NCBI GenBank assembly: GCA_963813345.1
Contig: CAWEYR010000026.1
Span: forward strand, 124,001 to 188,000
Source: CAWDDA01 sp963813345
Lineage (GTDB): Bacteria > Acidobacteriota > Blastocatellia > RBC074
Direction of reading: 5' to 3'
DNA length: 64,000 bases
This document shows, piece after piece, positions 36,784 through 46,399 of this stretch. The position numbers and the translations under genes were made by a program. Each line of letters begins with the position of its first letter. The first letter of the stretch is position 1. The notes below the pieces were generated by a model that did not search any database, was not told the DNA's origin, and saw nothing but the letters and a program-made list of their open reading frames with translations.

Positions 36784-37947
36784 CTAAAACACATACCCAA
36801 ACGCCAGATTGACGTGATTGTTGTGGCCGCGGCCTGAATTGTAATCCGTCACCAGGCGGCGGTACTCGAGCGACATCAGGAAGCTTGGTCTCAGCTCGTA
36901 AATGAAATTGATTGATCCCACGTGGTTCTTATACCGCGTCAGGTCAGTAGTCAGCCCAAAACGCAGATCAGAGTTGTCAGGATCTTCCTGCCCATAAGCC
37001 AGATTCATTTCAAGGTTGCCGCGAAGCCGCGTGCTCAACTGAACCCATCCTCCGGTTGACCTTACCCCACGAACCGTCGTATACGGATCATCCGGAGACC
37101 CTGAGAATGAATAAGCTCGATCAATCCTTCCGCCACTCTGTTCGCCCAATGTCACGCCCCTGCCGTGATACAGCTCTCCACTCAGTTCGAACCGCCCGCC
37201 CAATGGAACCAGCCAGTCACCAGACACAACATATCCGTTGACACTGCGTCCGAAATTGAATGAACGGCGATCATAGTGTGCGCCGCCACCAATCTCGAGC
37301 GTCCGGTCCTCATCGATCCGATGCCGCCAGGCCGTTCTGGCTTCAAGCGCAGGAGTGCCTCGGGTTGGGAGACCGAGGTATGATTCTCCGAATGGCGCAA
37401 GCACACTTCCCTGGACGATCCAGTCCTTCGCCTCACCAGCCCTGAAACGGTGCTCGTAACGTATCTGAGGCCGCCACTGCCAGAGGTTGCCGGCCCCGCT
37501 AAGCGGCGGGTACCACACCGCAGCTATGGAGGTTGGATTGCGAGGTGAGATTGCAGGCGCTTCCTGCCCAATCGTCAACGTCGACTGTGACCAATCGACG
37601 CGCATCGCCGCTGTCCGGATTCGCAGGCCTCCAAGCACGTCGCCTTCAACCTGTCCCACGGTTCCGCCATAGAAATCAACCTCGATCTCACCAGAGGTCT
37701 TTCCTCCGGCAAGTGACGGACCATTCACCGCCAGCCCCAGGCGGGTCTGCCGGAAGGTCGAGCCAAACGTGCCGCCGGCAAGCCGGTTGAGCGGAGATGG
37801 GGCGATGAGAGGCTCTGTACGTTGCAGATCGTCACTGTTGTAGTGGAAGTTTGCGAGAATCATTCCGGAGATACGCACTGGGAACCGGGAATCGCTTTCG
37901 ACCTTGGTTTGCGCGTGTTCTCGAATGCGCGACGTGTTGATATCCAT
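36784..37947 (-). CDS. Outer-membrane beta-barrel (porin-like) protein, C-terminal part
   Basis: About 387 residues of alternating aromatic strands: MILANFHYNSDDLQ, FRQTRLGLAVNGPSLAGGKTSGEIEVDFYGG, WSQSTLTIGQEAPAISP, and a C-terminal NHVNLAFGYVF ending in phenylalanine, typical for BamA-dependent insertion. It resembles DcaP/OprP-like trimeric porin folds. The N-terminal part is in another frame (next entry); joined near 38009-38020 the two give SQSLQTQPGDRIDRLEEQMD leading into this frame. Last gene of the kinase operon. Confidence 0.75.
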   Translation of the reverse strand: MDINTSRIREHAQTKVESDSRFPVRISGMILANFHYNSDDLQRTEPLIAPSPLNRLAGGTFGSTFRQTRLGLAVNGPSLAGGKTSGEIEVDFYGGTVGQVEGDVLGGLRIRTAAMRVDWSQSTLTIGQEAPAISPRNPTSIAAVWYPPLSGAGNLWQWRPQIRYEHRFRAGEAKDWIVQGSVLAPFGESYLGLPTRGTPALEARTAWRHRIDEDRTLEIGGGAHYDRRSFNFGRSVNGYVVSGDWLVPLGGRFELSGELYHGRGVTLGEQSGGRIDRAYSFSGSPDDPYTTVRGVRSTGGWVQLSTRLRGNLEMNLAYGQEDPDNSDLRFGLTTDLTRYKNHVGSINFIYELRPSFLMSLEYRRLVTDYNSGRGHNNHVNLAFGYVF

Positions 37948-38008
37948 CTGCTCTTCGAGTCGATCGATGCGATCTCCAGGTTGCGTCTGGAGCGATTGCG
38001 AGGCCTGA

Positions 38009-38272
38009 GTGCGCCGCGGCAGCAGGGAGATTTTCGCTGGTTACTCCAACCTTGCCCCGCACTTCCGCAAGCTCTGACCTGAGCGCTCGAGCTTCGTCGC
38101 GCGCGTGACGGGCTTCGCTGAGTGCCTCTTCCGCGATGTCTCGCACCCGGCGGAGCTCAGCCATCACCTCGTTCTCATCACCACCAAAACCGGACGCCCC
38201 GCGCGTCATCGAAGACCAGTGCGCTGCGCCAATGATCACGATGGCAATCAACAAGACACGTATTGTCCTCAT
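38009..38272 (-). CDS. Porin-like protein, N-terminal signal and coiled-coil part
   Basis: Signal peptide (IRVLLIAIVIIGAAHWSS), then a coiled coil (EVMAELRRVRDIAEEALSEARHARDEARALRSELAEVRGKVG), a common trimerisation element ahead of porin barrels. The frame is correct until about 38009-38020, where one extra base in GCCGCGGCGC shifts it into the barrel frame. ATG 38272 overlaps the sensor kinase stop by 4 bases (ATGA), showing coupling. Confidence 0.75.
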
Positions 38273-39450
38273 CTTGTGTCCTTCTCCTCTCGCTCTGCCA
38301 ACGGCAGAATAACGAAAAAGACTGAGCCCCCCGAACTCGGCTCCTCACATCCCACTGAACCCTTATGTGCGTTTATGACGCCCTGAACAATCGCCAGACC
38401 GAGACCGGTTCCGCCGGCCTTGCCGTAAGTCACAAAGGGCTCGAATATGCGATCGCGGAGTTCGGGAGGAACTCCGCCTCCATGATCAATGATATCGATT
38501 CTGACGCGCGCATTGTTTTCCTGCCCGGCGCCTTCAAGAATAGATGTGCGAACGACCACCAGACCGCCACGAGGCTCTGCCTGAACGGCATTTGACAGAA
38601 GGTTCTCGATGACTCGTCGCAATCGCTCAGAGTCACCCTGAATTTCGAGATCGCCTCCAACTCTCGACTCGATAATCACACCCTCGCGTTCAGCTGTCGC
38701 TTTGACCTGGCCGATTGCGCTGTCAACAATGTTTGCAATTCGGCAGCGCTGAAGATTCAGATCATAGGTTCCCCTCGAGTACTCGAGCATCTCGGAAAGC
38801 ATGACATTCATTCGCTCTGAGGCCCGCAACTGGCTCTCGAGAAGCACCTGTCGACGGTTTACAGGAAGGCCATCGCGTCCCAGAACCTCGGCCGCCGTGG
38901 TGATTGTCGCCAGCGGATTCCTCAGGTCGTGAACTACAGAGCTCGCCATCCTGCCGATCGTTGCCAAACGCTCACTACGCAAAAGTGCTGACTGAGATTG
39001 GCGGAGCGAGCTTCGCATAGCATCAAAGGCGCGGGCCAGCATGCCGATCTCGCCGCGCGCGCCAGTCGGTACCTCACATTCGTAGTTGCCCGCCCCAAAC
39101 TCGTTGACGCTCGCGACCAGAGCTTCGACAGGCCGCGTGATCCGGTTTGCAACGGCATAACTCAGCAGCAAAGCCAAACCTACGCTTAACGTCCATAGCA
39201 GAAGCAGCCGATTCGAGATGGCCGAGAAGAGCTGATTGGCGCCCGCCAGCGATCTCATTACAACCACTCGCCCGATGCGTTCCTTCTTAAATCCGGGAAG
39301 GTCTCGTGAGAAAGCGAGAAAGGTCTGGCCGCCAATGTCTATCTCTTTTGGACTCGACGGGTGCGCATCAAATGTGTTCTGCGTAACAGCCCCCGCTGCC
39401 TGTTGCTTCGATCGCGGGTGCGAACGAAGAGACGAGTGCTCGATCGTCAA
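38269..39450 (-). CDS. Sensor histidine kinase, HAMP and kinase core
   Basis: Second half of a membrane sensor kinase. It has a membrane helix (LLLLWTLSVGLALLLSYAV), a HAMP domain (NRITRPVEALVASVNEFGAGNYE), a phospho-acceptor helix SSVVHDLRNPLATITT with His, the N box LLSNAVQAEP, G1 IIDHGGGVP, F box IFEPFVTYGKAGGTGLGLAIVQG and G2. The true frame starts near 39390; the first 20 codons of this frame are out of phase. It is expected to phosphorylate the NtrC-type regulator in the same operon. Confidence 0.9.
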   Translation of the reverse strand: MTIEHSSLRSHPRSKQQAAGAVTQNTFDAHPSSPKEIDIGGQTFLAFSRDLPGFKKERIGRVVVMRSLAGANQLFSAISNRLLLLWTLSVGLALLLSYAVANRITRPVEALVASVNEFGAGNYECEVPTGARGEIGMLARAFDAMRSSLRQSQSALLRSERLATIGRMASSVVHDLRNPLATITTAAEVLGRDGLPVNRRQVLLESQLRASERMNVMLSEMLEYSRGTYDLNLQRCRIANIVDSAIGQVKATAEREGVIIESRVGGDLEIQGDSERLRRVIENLLSNAVQAEPRGGLVVVRTSILEGAGQENNARVRIDIIDHGGGVPPELRDRIFEPFVTYGKAGGTGLGLAIVQGVINAHKGSVGCEEPSSGGSVFFVILPLAEREEKDTR

Positions 39451-40108
39451 CGAAAAACATCAATTGACTGTGCATCCGCTCATGTATTTCGCGAACCGTC
39501 TCGCGATCGATCTCGGTGCCGGCTCCGAGCACCGCCAGCGTGTTCTCGTAGCCTACATTTCCGGAATGGAGCAACACAGGTGTCAAAGCTGTTTGGAAGA
39601 GTCTGCCGTTGATAACAATGAAGCCGCGCACCTGCTCCTGTCGTTCAGCTGACTCGATAGCTCCCGGAAGAACATCAAGGCCAATCGCCTTCCCCTCGAT
39701 CTCGGCGAACCTGATCCTCCCCGAGCCATCAGTGATCAGGAAGAGGTCAACGGGGGTCGCTGCCACTTCCCTGAACTCGTTGAGCATCTCGCGAAGAGTC
39801 GCCTGATCCTGCGACGCGCGTTGATCACCGATGATTGTCTTGACTATCGGAGAATTGGCCATCGTCGCGCCAAAAGTGCTCAGCCGCTCTCCGATTTCGT
39901 TCCAGACAGCATCGTACAAAGGCATCAGTGTTTCGACTTCGTCCTGAACCTGCTGCCGAGCCTGTTTGACCACCTGAGTATTGATCACCCAGGCCGCGAT
40001 GATAAGGATTGCACTTGACAGGATGGCAGAGCCGGCAAACAGCTGGGTTCGGAGGCGTGAGGCTGCTCGAACGGGTGTGATGCCGGCGGAGGGAGGACGC
40101 GTTCTCAT
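39390..40108 (-). CDS. Sensor histidine kinase, N-terminal sensor part
   Basis: First membrane helix (TQLFAGSAILSSAILIIAAWVINTQ), then a periplasmic Cache-like sensor (LREMLNEFREVAATPVDLFLITDGSGRIRF, then FIVINGRLFQTALTPVLL). The frame breaks at the C5 run 39390-39394 (G5 on the coding strand). With four Gs the protein reads on as TGSGAVTQNTFDAHPSSPKEID into the kinase half, giving about 612 residues. It lies 31 bases after the cupredoxin-like gene. Confidence 0.85.
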
Positions 40109-40139
40109 CGCATTGCGGTTCCTTCTCGCGAATCACCAA

Positions 40140-40910
40140 TCAGGGCTTGCGGTAGGCAGGTTTGTTGCGTTTGGTATCGTAGTCCTGACCGTACTTGTTC
40201 TTGTGTAACCTTGGAAGATAGCCTTCCTCGCTCACGCCAATGACACCAAGATCTAGCCCGTTAGAGTTGACCTCGATGTTTCGAGCAAGCGAATCCAGAT
40301 GCTCGGGTGTCGAGCGCTCGTGCCACAACTGGAGCTGGTATCTGCCCGCGGGCACATCGGTCAAAGCAAAAGCTCCGCGTGCATCGCTGATCGTGTAATA
40401 AGGCGTGCGAACCGTCACAACAACAGCGCTCATCTGCGGGTGAATATTGCAGAAGATATAAGAGATGCCGGGCCGAGTGAAGCTCACCGGGCGGGTTTCA
40501 CCACTCGCGTACAGACCCAGGTCAAACCTGCGTCCGTCAAAGATTGAAAAGACGTTGTGAAAGAAAGGGTCTTCGTTTGGAAAATCAACCTCAGTACCCG
40601 CCTCGACCGCCATCACGTGAGGACTGAACCGCTTGCCCTTCTGCGTCATTCGCTGCCGCAACCGGCCGGCGCGCGGCGCTGCTCCATCAGTCGAGGTCAA
40701 CCATACGACAACTCCTGAGCTGTCGTTCTGAGGTCCATTCTTCTGTGTTCGTGTGCCGACGAGCTGGACAACGCCGTGAACTGAAACGGCCGGAAGATCG
40801 AATCCGGGCACTGAACGAGCAGACGTTCCCGAGGCGGGCAACAGGCGTGGCGCAGGGAGCAAAGCGCAGCACACAAGGAATCCAAACAGAGCGCACGTCC
40901 GGCTTTTCAT
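40140..40910 (-). CDS. Secreted cupredoxin-like protein with C-terminal carboxypeptidase-regulatory-like domain
   Basis: 256 residues, signal peptide (CALFGFLVCCALLPAPRLLPA). The middle resembles a cupredoxin with all four type 1 copper ligands: His in FFHNVFS (about 117) and Cys, His and Met in IFCNIHPQM (about 152-159). The spacing C-x3-H-x2-M is shorter than in plastocyanin but like the related methylamine-utilisation-type proteins. A small beta-sandwich follows (TISDARGAFALTDVPAGRYQLQLWHE), of the CarboxypepD_reg kind. Placement between regulator and sensor kinase suggests a sensing or electron-transfer link. Its start overlaps the regulator's stop by 4 bases. Confidence 0.8.
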   Translation of the reverse strand: MKSRTCALFGFLVCCALLPAPRLLPASGTSARSVPGFDLPAVSVHGVVQLVGTRTQKNGPQNDSSGVVVWLTSTDGAAPRAGRLRQRMTQKGKRFSPHVMAVEAGTEVDFPNEDPFFHNVFSIFDGRRFDLGLYASGETRPVSFTRPGISYIFCNIHPQMSAVVVTVRTPYYTISDARGAFALTDVPAGRYQLQLWHERSTPEHLDSLARNIEVNSNGLDLGVIGVSEEGYLPRLHKNKYGQDYDTKRNKPAYRKP

Positions 40911-42358
40911 GCGGAAAACTTGGTTTCAGCCGAAACTGCGTCGAGATCAATTCCCAATCGCTCAGCCTTGCGATAGAGCGAGTATCGACCAATGCCGAGC
41001 AGTTCGGCGGCTCGAAGTTTGTTGCCACGGGTGTAGCGAAGCGTTGCCAGAATGTGCTCGCGTTCGACCTCTGAAAGGGATCGTGGCACCTGACACACCC
41101 ACGACGATCCCGGCGGCGAACCCGCGCCTTGTTTCAACGATCCCGGCTCGCCTGTTTCACCGAGGCCAGTCTCTCCCGCAGGAGCGGCTCGCAGCGGAGC
41201 AGGCGTAAACTGTGTGAAATCCTCTGGCAGCAACCTCCCGCCTACGTTGAGAGTCACGGCCCGTTCGACTGCGTTCTGCAGTTCGCGCACATTCCCCGGC
41301 CACGCCAGCGAACTCAACCACTCTACAGTCTCAGGAGGCACAGTTGCACGTTTACCCAGCCAGTCCTGCGCGCGCGAAAGAAAGTGAGTCACGAGCAAAG
41401 GAATGTCTTCGCGCCGCTCACGCAACGGAGGAAGCTCGATGTTTATCACACTTAGCCTGAAGAGAAGGTCTCGTCTGAAATCTTCGGCAGTGAGCAGCTC
41501 TTCGACTTGCCGGTTTGTGGCGGCAACGATTCTGACATCGACTTTGCGCGATTCGCTGGCGCCGACCGGCCGGACTTCCTGTTCCTCGATTACCCGTAGC
41601 AGTTTCACCTGAAACCCCGGCGATGTTTCAGAGATTTCGTCCAACAGAATCGTCCCGCCAGTCGCGGTCTCGAAGATCCCACGATGATTCGCGATTGCGC
41701 CGGTAAACGCGCCACGCACGTGTCCGAAAAGCTCCGACTCGAGCAGTGTCTCTGTGAACGCTCCGCAATTTATCGGCACAAAGGGACGGGATGCTCTGCG
41801 CGAATTGTCATGAATAGCTCGAGCTACCAGTTCTTTCCCCGTGCCACTCTCACCGCTTATGAGGACGGTTGAGTTTGTCGCAGCCACGCGCGCAATGATG
41901 CGGTAAACCGCAACCATTGCAGGACTCCTCCCCACAATTGATGTAACGGGTTGAAACTGTTTGGGAATCGGTGGAACGTATTCGCGCTGCTCCTGACGCC
42001 ATTCAATCGCTCGCCGGACCGCGTGGATCAGCTCGGCTGTCTTGAACGGTTTGCCAAGATAATCGAACGCTTCTGACTGAACTGCCTCAGCAGCAGACTC
42101 CATCGACCCGTGCGCTGTGACGACGATCACTGGAACGAGCGGGTCGCGTTGGCGCATCTTGCGAAGGACGTCAAGCCCAGAAACATCGCCGAGCATCAGA
42201 TCCAGCAGAAGGACGTCAAAGTCGTCGTCATCCACCATAAGAAGGGCGTCGCGTCCGCTTCCGGCAAGCAAGGCAGAATAGCCTTCAAGCTCGATGAGGT
42301 TGCGAGCAACCAGACCGAATTCCGGGTCATCGTCGACAATGAGGACTTTTGGAGTCAT
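40907..42358 (-). CDS. NtrC-family sigma-54-dependent response regulator
   Basis: 483 residues. Receiver domain (1-120) with the acidic pocket VDDDPE, phospho-acceptor in LLLDLMLGDVSG, and Lys in LGKPF. AAA+ domain: Walker A GESGTGKE, the sigma-54 contact loop ESELFGHVRGAFTGA, Walker B GGTILLDEI and the R-finger region. A Fis-type helix-turn-helix closes it (HILATLRYTRGNKLRAAELLGIGRYSLYRKAERLGI). The intact GAFTGA loop predicts activation of sigma-54 promoters. It is first in a four-gene coupled operon: regulator, cupredoxin, kinase, barrel. Confidence 0.95.
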   Translation of the reverse strand: MTPKVLIVDDDPEFGLVARNLIELEGYSALLAGSGRDALLMVDDDDFDVLLLDLMLGDVSGLDVLRKMRQRDPLVPVIVVTAHGSMESAAEAVQSEAFDYLGKPFKTAELIHAVRRAIEWRQEQREYVPPIPKQFQPVTSIVGRSPAMVAVYRIIARVAATNSTVLISGESGTGKELVARAIHDNSRRASRPFVPINCGAFTETLLESELFGHVRGAFTGAIANHRGIFETATGGTILLDEISETSPGFQVKLLRVIEEQEVRPVGASESRKVDVRIVAATNRQVEELLTAEDFRRDLLFRLSVINIELPPLRERREDIPLLVTHFLSRAQDWLGKRATVPPETVEWLSSLAWPGNVRELQNAVERAVTLNVGGRLLPEDFTQFTPAPLRAAPAGETGLGETGEPGSLKQGAGSPPGSSWVCQVPRSLSEVEREHILATLRYTRGNKLRAAELLGIGRYSLYRKAERLGIDLDAVSAETKFSA

Positions 42359-42397
42359 ATCGAAGAGCAGGCAATTGGGAGGGACGTGTTTAGCTTC

Positions 42398-43411
42398 TCA
42401 CACTCGGCGAAGTGAGACCAGCATATTTCTGAGGTTTCGCGTAGCATCAAGGACGGCCGTCGGCTCGAAGCCGCAGTGCACCATACAATCGCGGCACCGT
42501 GGATTGCCGCTCTGATGGCCATAGTTCGTCCAATCGGTATCCTCAAGAAGTTGAGCAAACGTCGGGACATAACTCTCATTCAAAAGATAACAGGGTCTTT
42601 GCCATCCGAAAATGCTGTAATTCGGGTTACCCCACGGAGTGCAATCGTACTCGATTTCACCCATCAGAAACCGCAGGTAGAACGGCGAATGGTTGAAAGT
42701 CCACCTCCTGCCTCGTGACGATCTGAGCGGGGCGAGCGCCTCCTTGAAAAGCGCGGTCGTCTGTTCTCTCTTGAGAAAGTGGTTCTGATCGGGCGCCATC
42801 GAATAGCTATAGCCGGGAGAGACCATCATCCCGTCGATTTTGGCGTCAGCGAGAAAATCGAACATCGCGTGCAGGTCTTCGGCCTTCTCGCCATCAAAGA
42901 CGGTTGTGTTCGTAGTCACCCGAAAACCCCGATCCTTTGCCAGACGAATCGCCCGCACTGCTGTCTCGAACACACCCTGACGATCAACAAGCTCGTCGTG
43001 CCGGTCCTTCATTCCATCGAGGTGAATGCTGAGCGTAAGAAATGACGAAGGCTCAAACCGGTCTAGTTGCTTCTCGAGCAGGATGGCGTTCGTGCACAAA
43101 TAAACGAACTTCTTTCGCTCAACGAAGCCACGAACAATCTCTTCCATCTGAGGATGGAGCAGAGGCTCGCCTCCAGCAATCGAGACGATGGGCGCACCAC
43201 ACTCATCTGCAGCCTCAAAGCACTGTTCAGGTGTGAGCTGTTTCTTCAGAATCTCAGCAGGATATTGAATCTTACCGCAGCCTATGCAGGCAAGATTGCA
43301 CCGGAACAAAGGCTCGAGCATCAGCACCAGGGGATACTTTTGATTTCCCTTGAGCTTTTGTTTGAGGACATAGCCCCCAACACGTAGTGCCTGGTGAAAC
43401 GAAATCCCCAT
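42398..43411 (-). CDS. hpnH: Adenosyl-hopene transferase HpnH (radical SAM)
   Basis: Radical SAM enzyme that adds the adenosyl unit to diploptene, the first step towards C35 hopanoids. 337 residues from ATG 43409-43411 (MGISFHQALRVGGYVLKQKL), the known family N-terminus. The cluster-binding CNLACIGCGK has Cys-x3-Cys-x2-Cys spacing, and SIAGGEPLLHPQ is the usual SAM-binding GGEP motif. Conserved tail CRDCMVHCGFEPTAV. No squalene-hopene cyclase or other hpn genes lie in the window, so the pathway must be completed elsewhere. Confidence 0.93.
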   Translation of the reverse strand: MGISFHQALRVGGYVLKQKLKGNQKYPLVLMLEPLFRCNLACIGCGKIQYPAEILKKQLTPEQCFEAADECGAPIVSIAGGEPLLHPQMEEIVRGFVERKKFVYLCTNAILLEKQLDRFEPSSFLTLSIHLDGMKDRHDELVDRQGVFETAVRAIRLAKDRGFRVTTNTTVFDGEKAEDLHAMFDFLADAKIDGMMVSPGYSYSMAPDQNHFLKREQTTALFKEALAPLRSSRGRRWTFNHSPFYLRFLMGEIEYDCTPWGNPNYSIFGWQRPCYLLNESYVPTFAQLLEDTDWTNYGHQSGNPRCRDCMVHCGFEPTAVLDATRNLRNMLVSLRRV

Positions 43412-43446
43412 TACTGGTGGGATGCTATCACATAGGAAGGTGAGCA

Positions 43447-43591
43447 GGTACGTTGTACCGCCTCGGGAGCGTCGCATTTGGATCGGTCATTTGACCGGCA
43501 TTTGCGATTTGTATGAAGCGACTGCTCAATGACTGAAAACGGCACGTCGCCGATGTCAAATATCCGGCGCTCCCAGGGCGGTACTACATGC
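43447..43591. repeat. Palindromic element, class B variant
   Basis: Begins with GGTACGTTGTACCGCC (as at 22900) and ends with GGCGGTACTACATGC. Internal pieces include GGGAGCG/CGCTCCC and GTCATTTGACCGGCATTTGCG. It fills the gap between the M28 peptidase stop and hpnH. Confidence 0.8.
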
Positions 43592-43593
43592 TC

Positions 43594-45252
43594 TTAGGGT
43601 CGAGCCTGGGCAGCCTGCGGAGCGCCTGGCAGCGCTTTGCGCGGCAGCTTCTCATTGCGCATCGCGGCGTTGTAAACGAACGCGGCCATGATGATCGCTG
43701 CCTGCTTCATGTCATCGGCCTGAATGCGTTCATACACATCCATGTTCGAATGGTGCGTCCGGGAATCATACTCGACAGGATCCTGGATGAACTGAAATCC
43801 CGGGAGGCCAACACCGTCAAACGCTTGATGATCCGTTCCGCCAGTGTTGCTGATTGTCAGAGTCTGTGCGCCAAGATCCTTGAAAGGAGCCAACCACGCG
43901 CGGAAGATCGGACGCATGGCCTCGTTGCCTTGCATATAGACTCCGCGAATCTTGCCCGTGCCGTTGTCCAGGTTGAAGTAAGCCGAGAACTTCTCGTGAC
44001 CGGGCTTCAATGTGAGTGGTCCCTGCGGACCGCGGATCATTTGTTGTACCGGATCATTCGGTGCTCCCGCAGCGGGTGCACGTGAAGCAAAATGATTGCT
44101 CACATAAGCGCGTGATCCGAGAAGTCCCTGCTCCTCGCCGCTCCAGAGTGCAATTCGAATCGTTCGGCGCGGCTGAACCCCAAGCGACTTCAGTATTCGA
44201 ACTGCTTCCATTGCTACAGCGCAGCCCGCAGCATTGTCGGTTGCACCCGTCCCGCTATGCCATGAATCGAGATGTCCGCCGAGCATCACTAGCTCGTCCT
44301 TCTTGTCGGTGCCGGCAATCTCAGCAACTGTGTTATAGGCGTCCAGGTCCTGATCGTGAAAACTGGCTTTGACGTCGACCTCCATTTTCACTCTCGTTCC
44401 CTTCTCTATCGTTCGCAGAATACGCCCATAGTGCTCGACCGCGATCGTGATCGAAGGCAGCGCCGGGGGACCACCTACTTCACGAGAGCCGCCACCGCCA
44501 ACAAACACGGTACCGCCGTCTCCAACTCTGCCGATGTCGACCAGAACGGCAGCACCCTCCGATTTGAGGAACTCCGTGCGCTTCGGTCCGAACTGCATCT
44601 GCTGCCGGATAGTCTGCATCTGCTGATCTGTTGGCGTTCCGGTTCCGCGCTGCTGCGGTCCTGTTGGCTCGGCATTGGCCATTGTCAGCAGTTCTTCATC
44701 GGTGAGCCGGGCTCCGGCGGGCTTGAACTGGGCCTTTACTTCACGCGCAGCAGAAACGAAGACGATCGCGCCCTTCAGTTTTCCTCGATACTTCTCAAAG
44801 TCCGCTTCAGAGCGAATATCAGCAACAATTACATCGCCCGAAACCGCACCCGAGGTACCGGGAGTCCATGCTTTGGCGTAGGCGATCACCGGGAACGGCA
44901 CCGGCTCGGTCACGTGCACCGCGATCCGATCAAGCGTCCATCCGCGACCAAACTTTCCCCAGGCCTCGACCTTACCATTGACGAGGCCCCATTCGGTCAG
45001 CTTGTCGCGGGTCCATTCGTTCGCACGCTTCATTTGAGGTGAGCCTGTCAAACGCGGACCTATGACGTCCGTCATATAGCTAAGCGTCTCCATGACTTTC
45101 GACCGCTCCATCCCCTCAGCGCGGATTTTCTTCATCATCTCGACGTCAACCGGTTCGGTTTTATCTAGTTGAGCGACCTGAGCGGGGACCGCAAGCGAAA
45201 GCATGAGCAACGCTGCGAGCGGAGCCGAAGCCCGCTTCATATAACGGCGCAT
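43594..45252 (-). CDS. Secreted M28-family metallopeptidase
   Basis: 552 residues. ATG 45250-45252 follows GGAGG by 5 bases. Signal peptide (LAALLMLSLAVPAQVAQ), a PA-domain-like insert (about 115-260), then the M28 zinc-peptidase core: GGHLDSWHSGTGATDNAAG (His and bridging Asp ligands), WSGEEQGLLGS (catalytic Glu and ligand Glu), YFNLDNGTG and a late TGGTDHQAF/YDSRTHHSN histidine ligand. All key residues are present. Likely an aminopeptidase or carboxypeptidase acting outside the cytoplasm. Confidence 0.93.
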   Translation of the reverse strand: MRRYMKRASAPLAALLMLSLAVPAQVAQLDKTEPVDVEMMKKIRAEGMERSKVMETLSYMTDVIGPRLTGSPQMKRANEWTRDKLTEWGLVNGKVEAWGKFGRGWTLDRIAVHVTEPVPFPVIAYAKAWTPGTSGAVSGDVIVADIRSEADFEKYRGKLKGAIVFVSAAREVKAQFKPAGARLTDEELLTMANAEPTGPQQRGTGTPTDQQMQTIRQQMQFGPKRTEFLKSEGAAVLVDIGRVGDGGTVFVGGGGSREVGGPPALPSITIAVEHYGRILRTIEKGTRVKMEVDVKASFHDQDLDAYNTVAEIAGTDKKDELVMLGGHLDSWHSGTGATDNAAGCAVAMEAVRILKSLGVQPRRTIRIALWSGEEQGLLGSRAYVSNHFASRAPAAGAPNDPVQQMIRGPQGPLTLKPGHEKFSAYFNLDNGTGKIRGVYMQGNEAMRPIFRAWLAPFKDLGAQTLTISNTGGTDHQAFDGVGLPGFQFIQDPVEYDSRTHHSNMDVYERIQADDMKQAAIIMAAFVYNAAMRNEKLPRKALPGAPQAAQARP

Positions 45253-45305
45253 ATCCACCTCCGAATGTATTGAAAGTTGGGGCGAGCCCCCGAAAGGGCT
45301 CCCGT

Positions 45306-45728
45306 TTAAAGGGTCAATCCTGCGATGTCGACTATTTCGACGACTTCGAGGCGCTCGATTCGATCCGCCTCGAGGGTGATTCGTCCATTGATTCGATTAA
45401 CACGCCCGAAGACCGAGACACGGTGTACCGGTTCGTTCGCGAGGGCACGTCTCGAAGACTTCTTGAGATGTGAAAGTGAAACGCTGATCACATCAGGGCC
45501 CCTGCCGTCAAAGAGATGCAGCGAGTTTGCTTCTGCCGATATTGAAATGATTTCACCGGTCAGCGAGACGAGATGACCGAGATACCGATCCGGGCTCTTG
45601 CTAAGCTCCCTGGAGTCGATAGAGACATATGTGACGTTTCGCGAATTCGAATTCTCTTGTATCGTGGTTTGCGCCCACGCGACGCTGGCAAGACCAATTA
45701 CTACTATCAGCGAACGAACAAACGACAT
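45306..45728 (-). CDS. Small secreted OB-fold-like protein of unknown function
   Basis: 140 residues with a signal peptide (SLIVVIGLASVAWAQ). The mature part (RYLGHLVSLTGEIISISAEANSLHLFDGRG, then VHRVSVFGRVNRINGRITLEADRIE) has the five-strand pattern of an OB fold. ATG follows GGAG. It ends 53 bases before the M28 peptidase start on the same strand and may be cotranscribed. Not recognised as a named family. Confidence 0.7.
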   Translation of the reverse strand: MSFVRSLIVVIGLASVAWAQTTIQENSNSRNVTYVSIDSRELSKSPDRYLGHLVSLTGEIISISAEANSLHLFDGRGPDVISVSLSHLKKSSRRALANEPVHRVSVFGRVNRINGRITLEADRIERLEVVEIVDIAGLTL

Positions 45729-45891
45729 TCAGATCTCCATATTAGTTGTTGCTAATGGCCCATACCCCTAAGGCGAGCGGAGCCGCTAAAATAAAGGGGA
45801 AATCATATCGCTCGCGCTCCGTAAAGGCAAGCTCTTGCCGCCGTGACAGATTCGTCGCAAAATGAGGATATCCTTGCTGGAGGCAAAGAAC

Positions 45892-46399
45892 TTGAAAAGA
45901 ATTCTGGTGATTGTTTTGTTGCTTGCATCTGCTTTCTCGGCGTCTGCTTTCGCTCAAACCAAAAAAACTAAAAGCACTCGCAAACCCCCAGTAGCCAAGC
46001 CCGTGCCGGTTGACTTTAGCGCGGAAAGAGAAAGTCGGGGTACAGATCAGCAACGTGACGAAATTTATCTATGTTTACGGCAAGGTCGTCAATGGCCTGG
46101 AGTTTGCCGCGGAACAGGCGAAGACGAATCCTGCAACAGATGTTGTAGCAGCGAAAAACCAGCAGGCGAAGGATGGGGTCGTCGCGAACATCAGTAATCT
46201 GAAAGCCGGAATCGATAATCTCGCCCGCTCATTTCAATCCGACACGCGGTTGCAGGTGCAATACCTCAAGCTTACCGGAGCAACAGATGCCGTTGCTTCT
46301 GCTCAACAGGCAGCGGGCGCGGCGAGATATGACGAAGCGGGCAAGTTCCTCGTAACCGCCGTCGAAAAACTTACTGAAGCGCTGCTATCAGTTAAGTAG
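45892..46399 (+). CDS. Small secreted helical protein, frameshifted
   Basis: Start TTG 45892 is favoured by GGAGG 8 bases upstream and gives MKRILVIVLLLASAFSASAFA, a clean signal peptide. The frame breaks at the A-run 46025-46027. With one A removed it reads VDFSAEEKVGVQISNVTKF and continues to 46399, for about 168 residues. The mature part is helical and alanine-rich (VVAAKNQQAKDGVVANISNLKAGIDNLARSF). No known domain recognised. It is convergent with the nucleoside transporter ATPase. Confidence 0.7.

Noticed and set aside
44356..45042. 228-codon plus-strand open frame opposite the M28 peptidase
   Set aside because: Antisense shadow; the minus-strand zinc-peptidase motifs are unambiguous.
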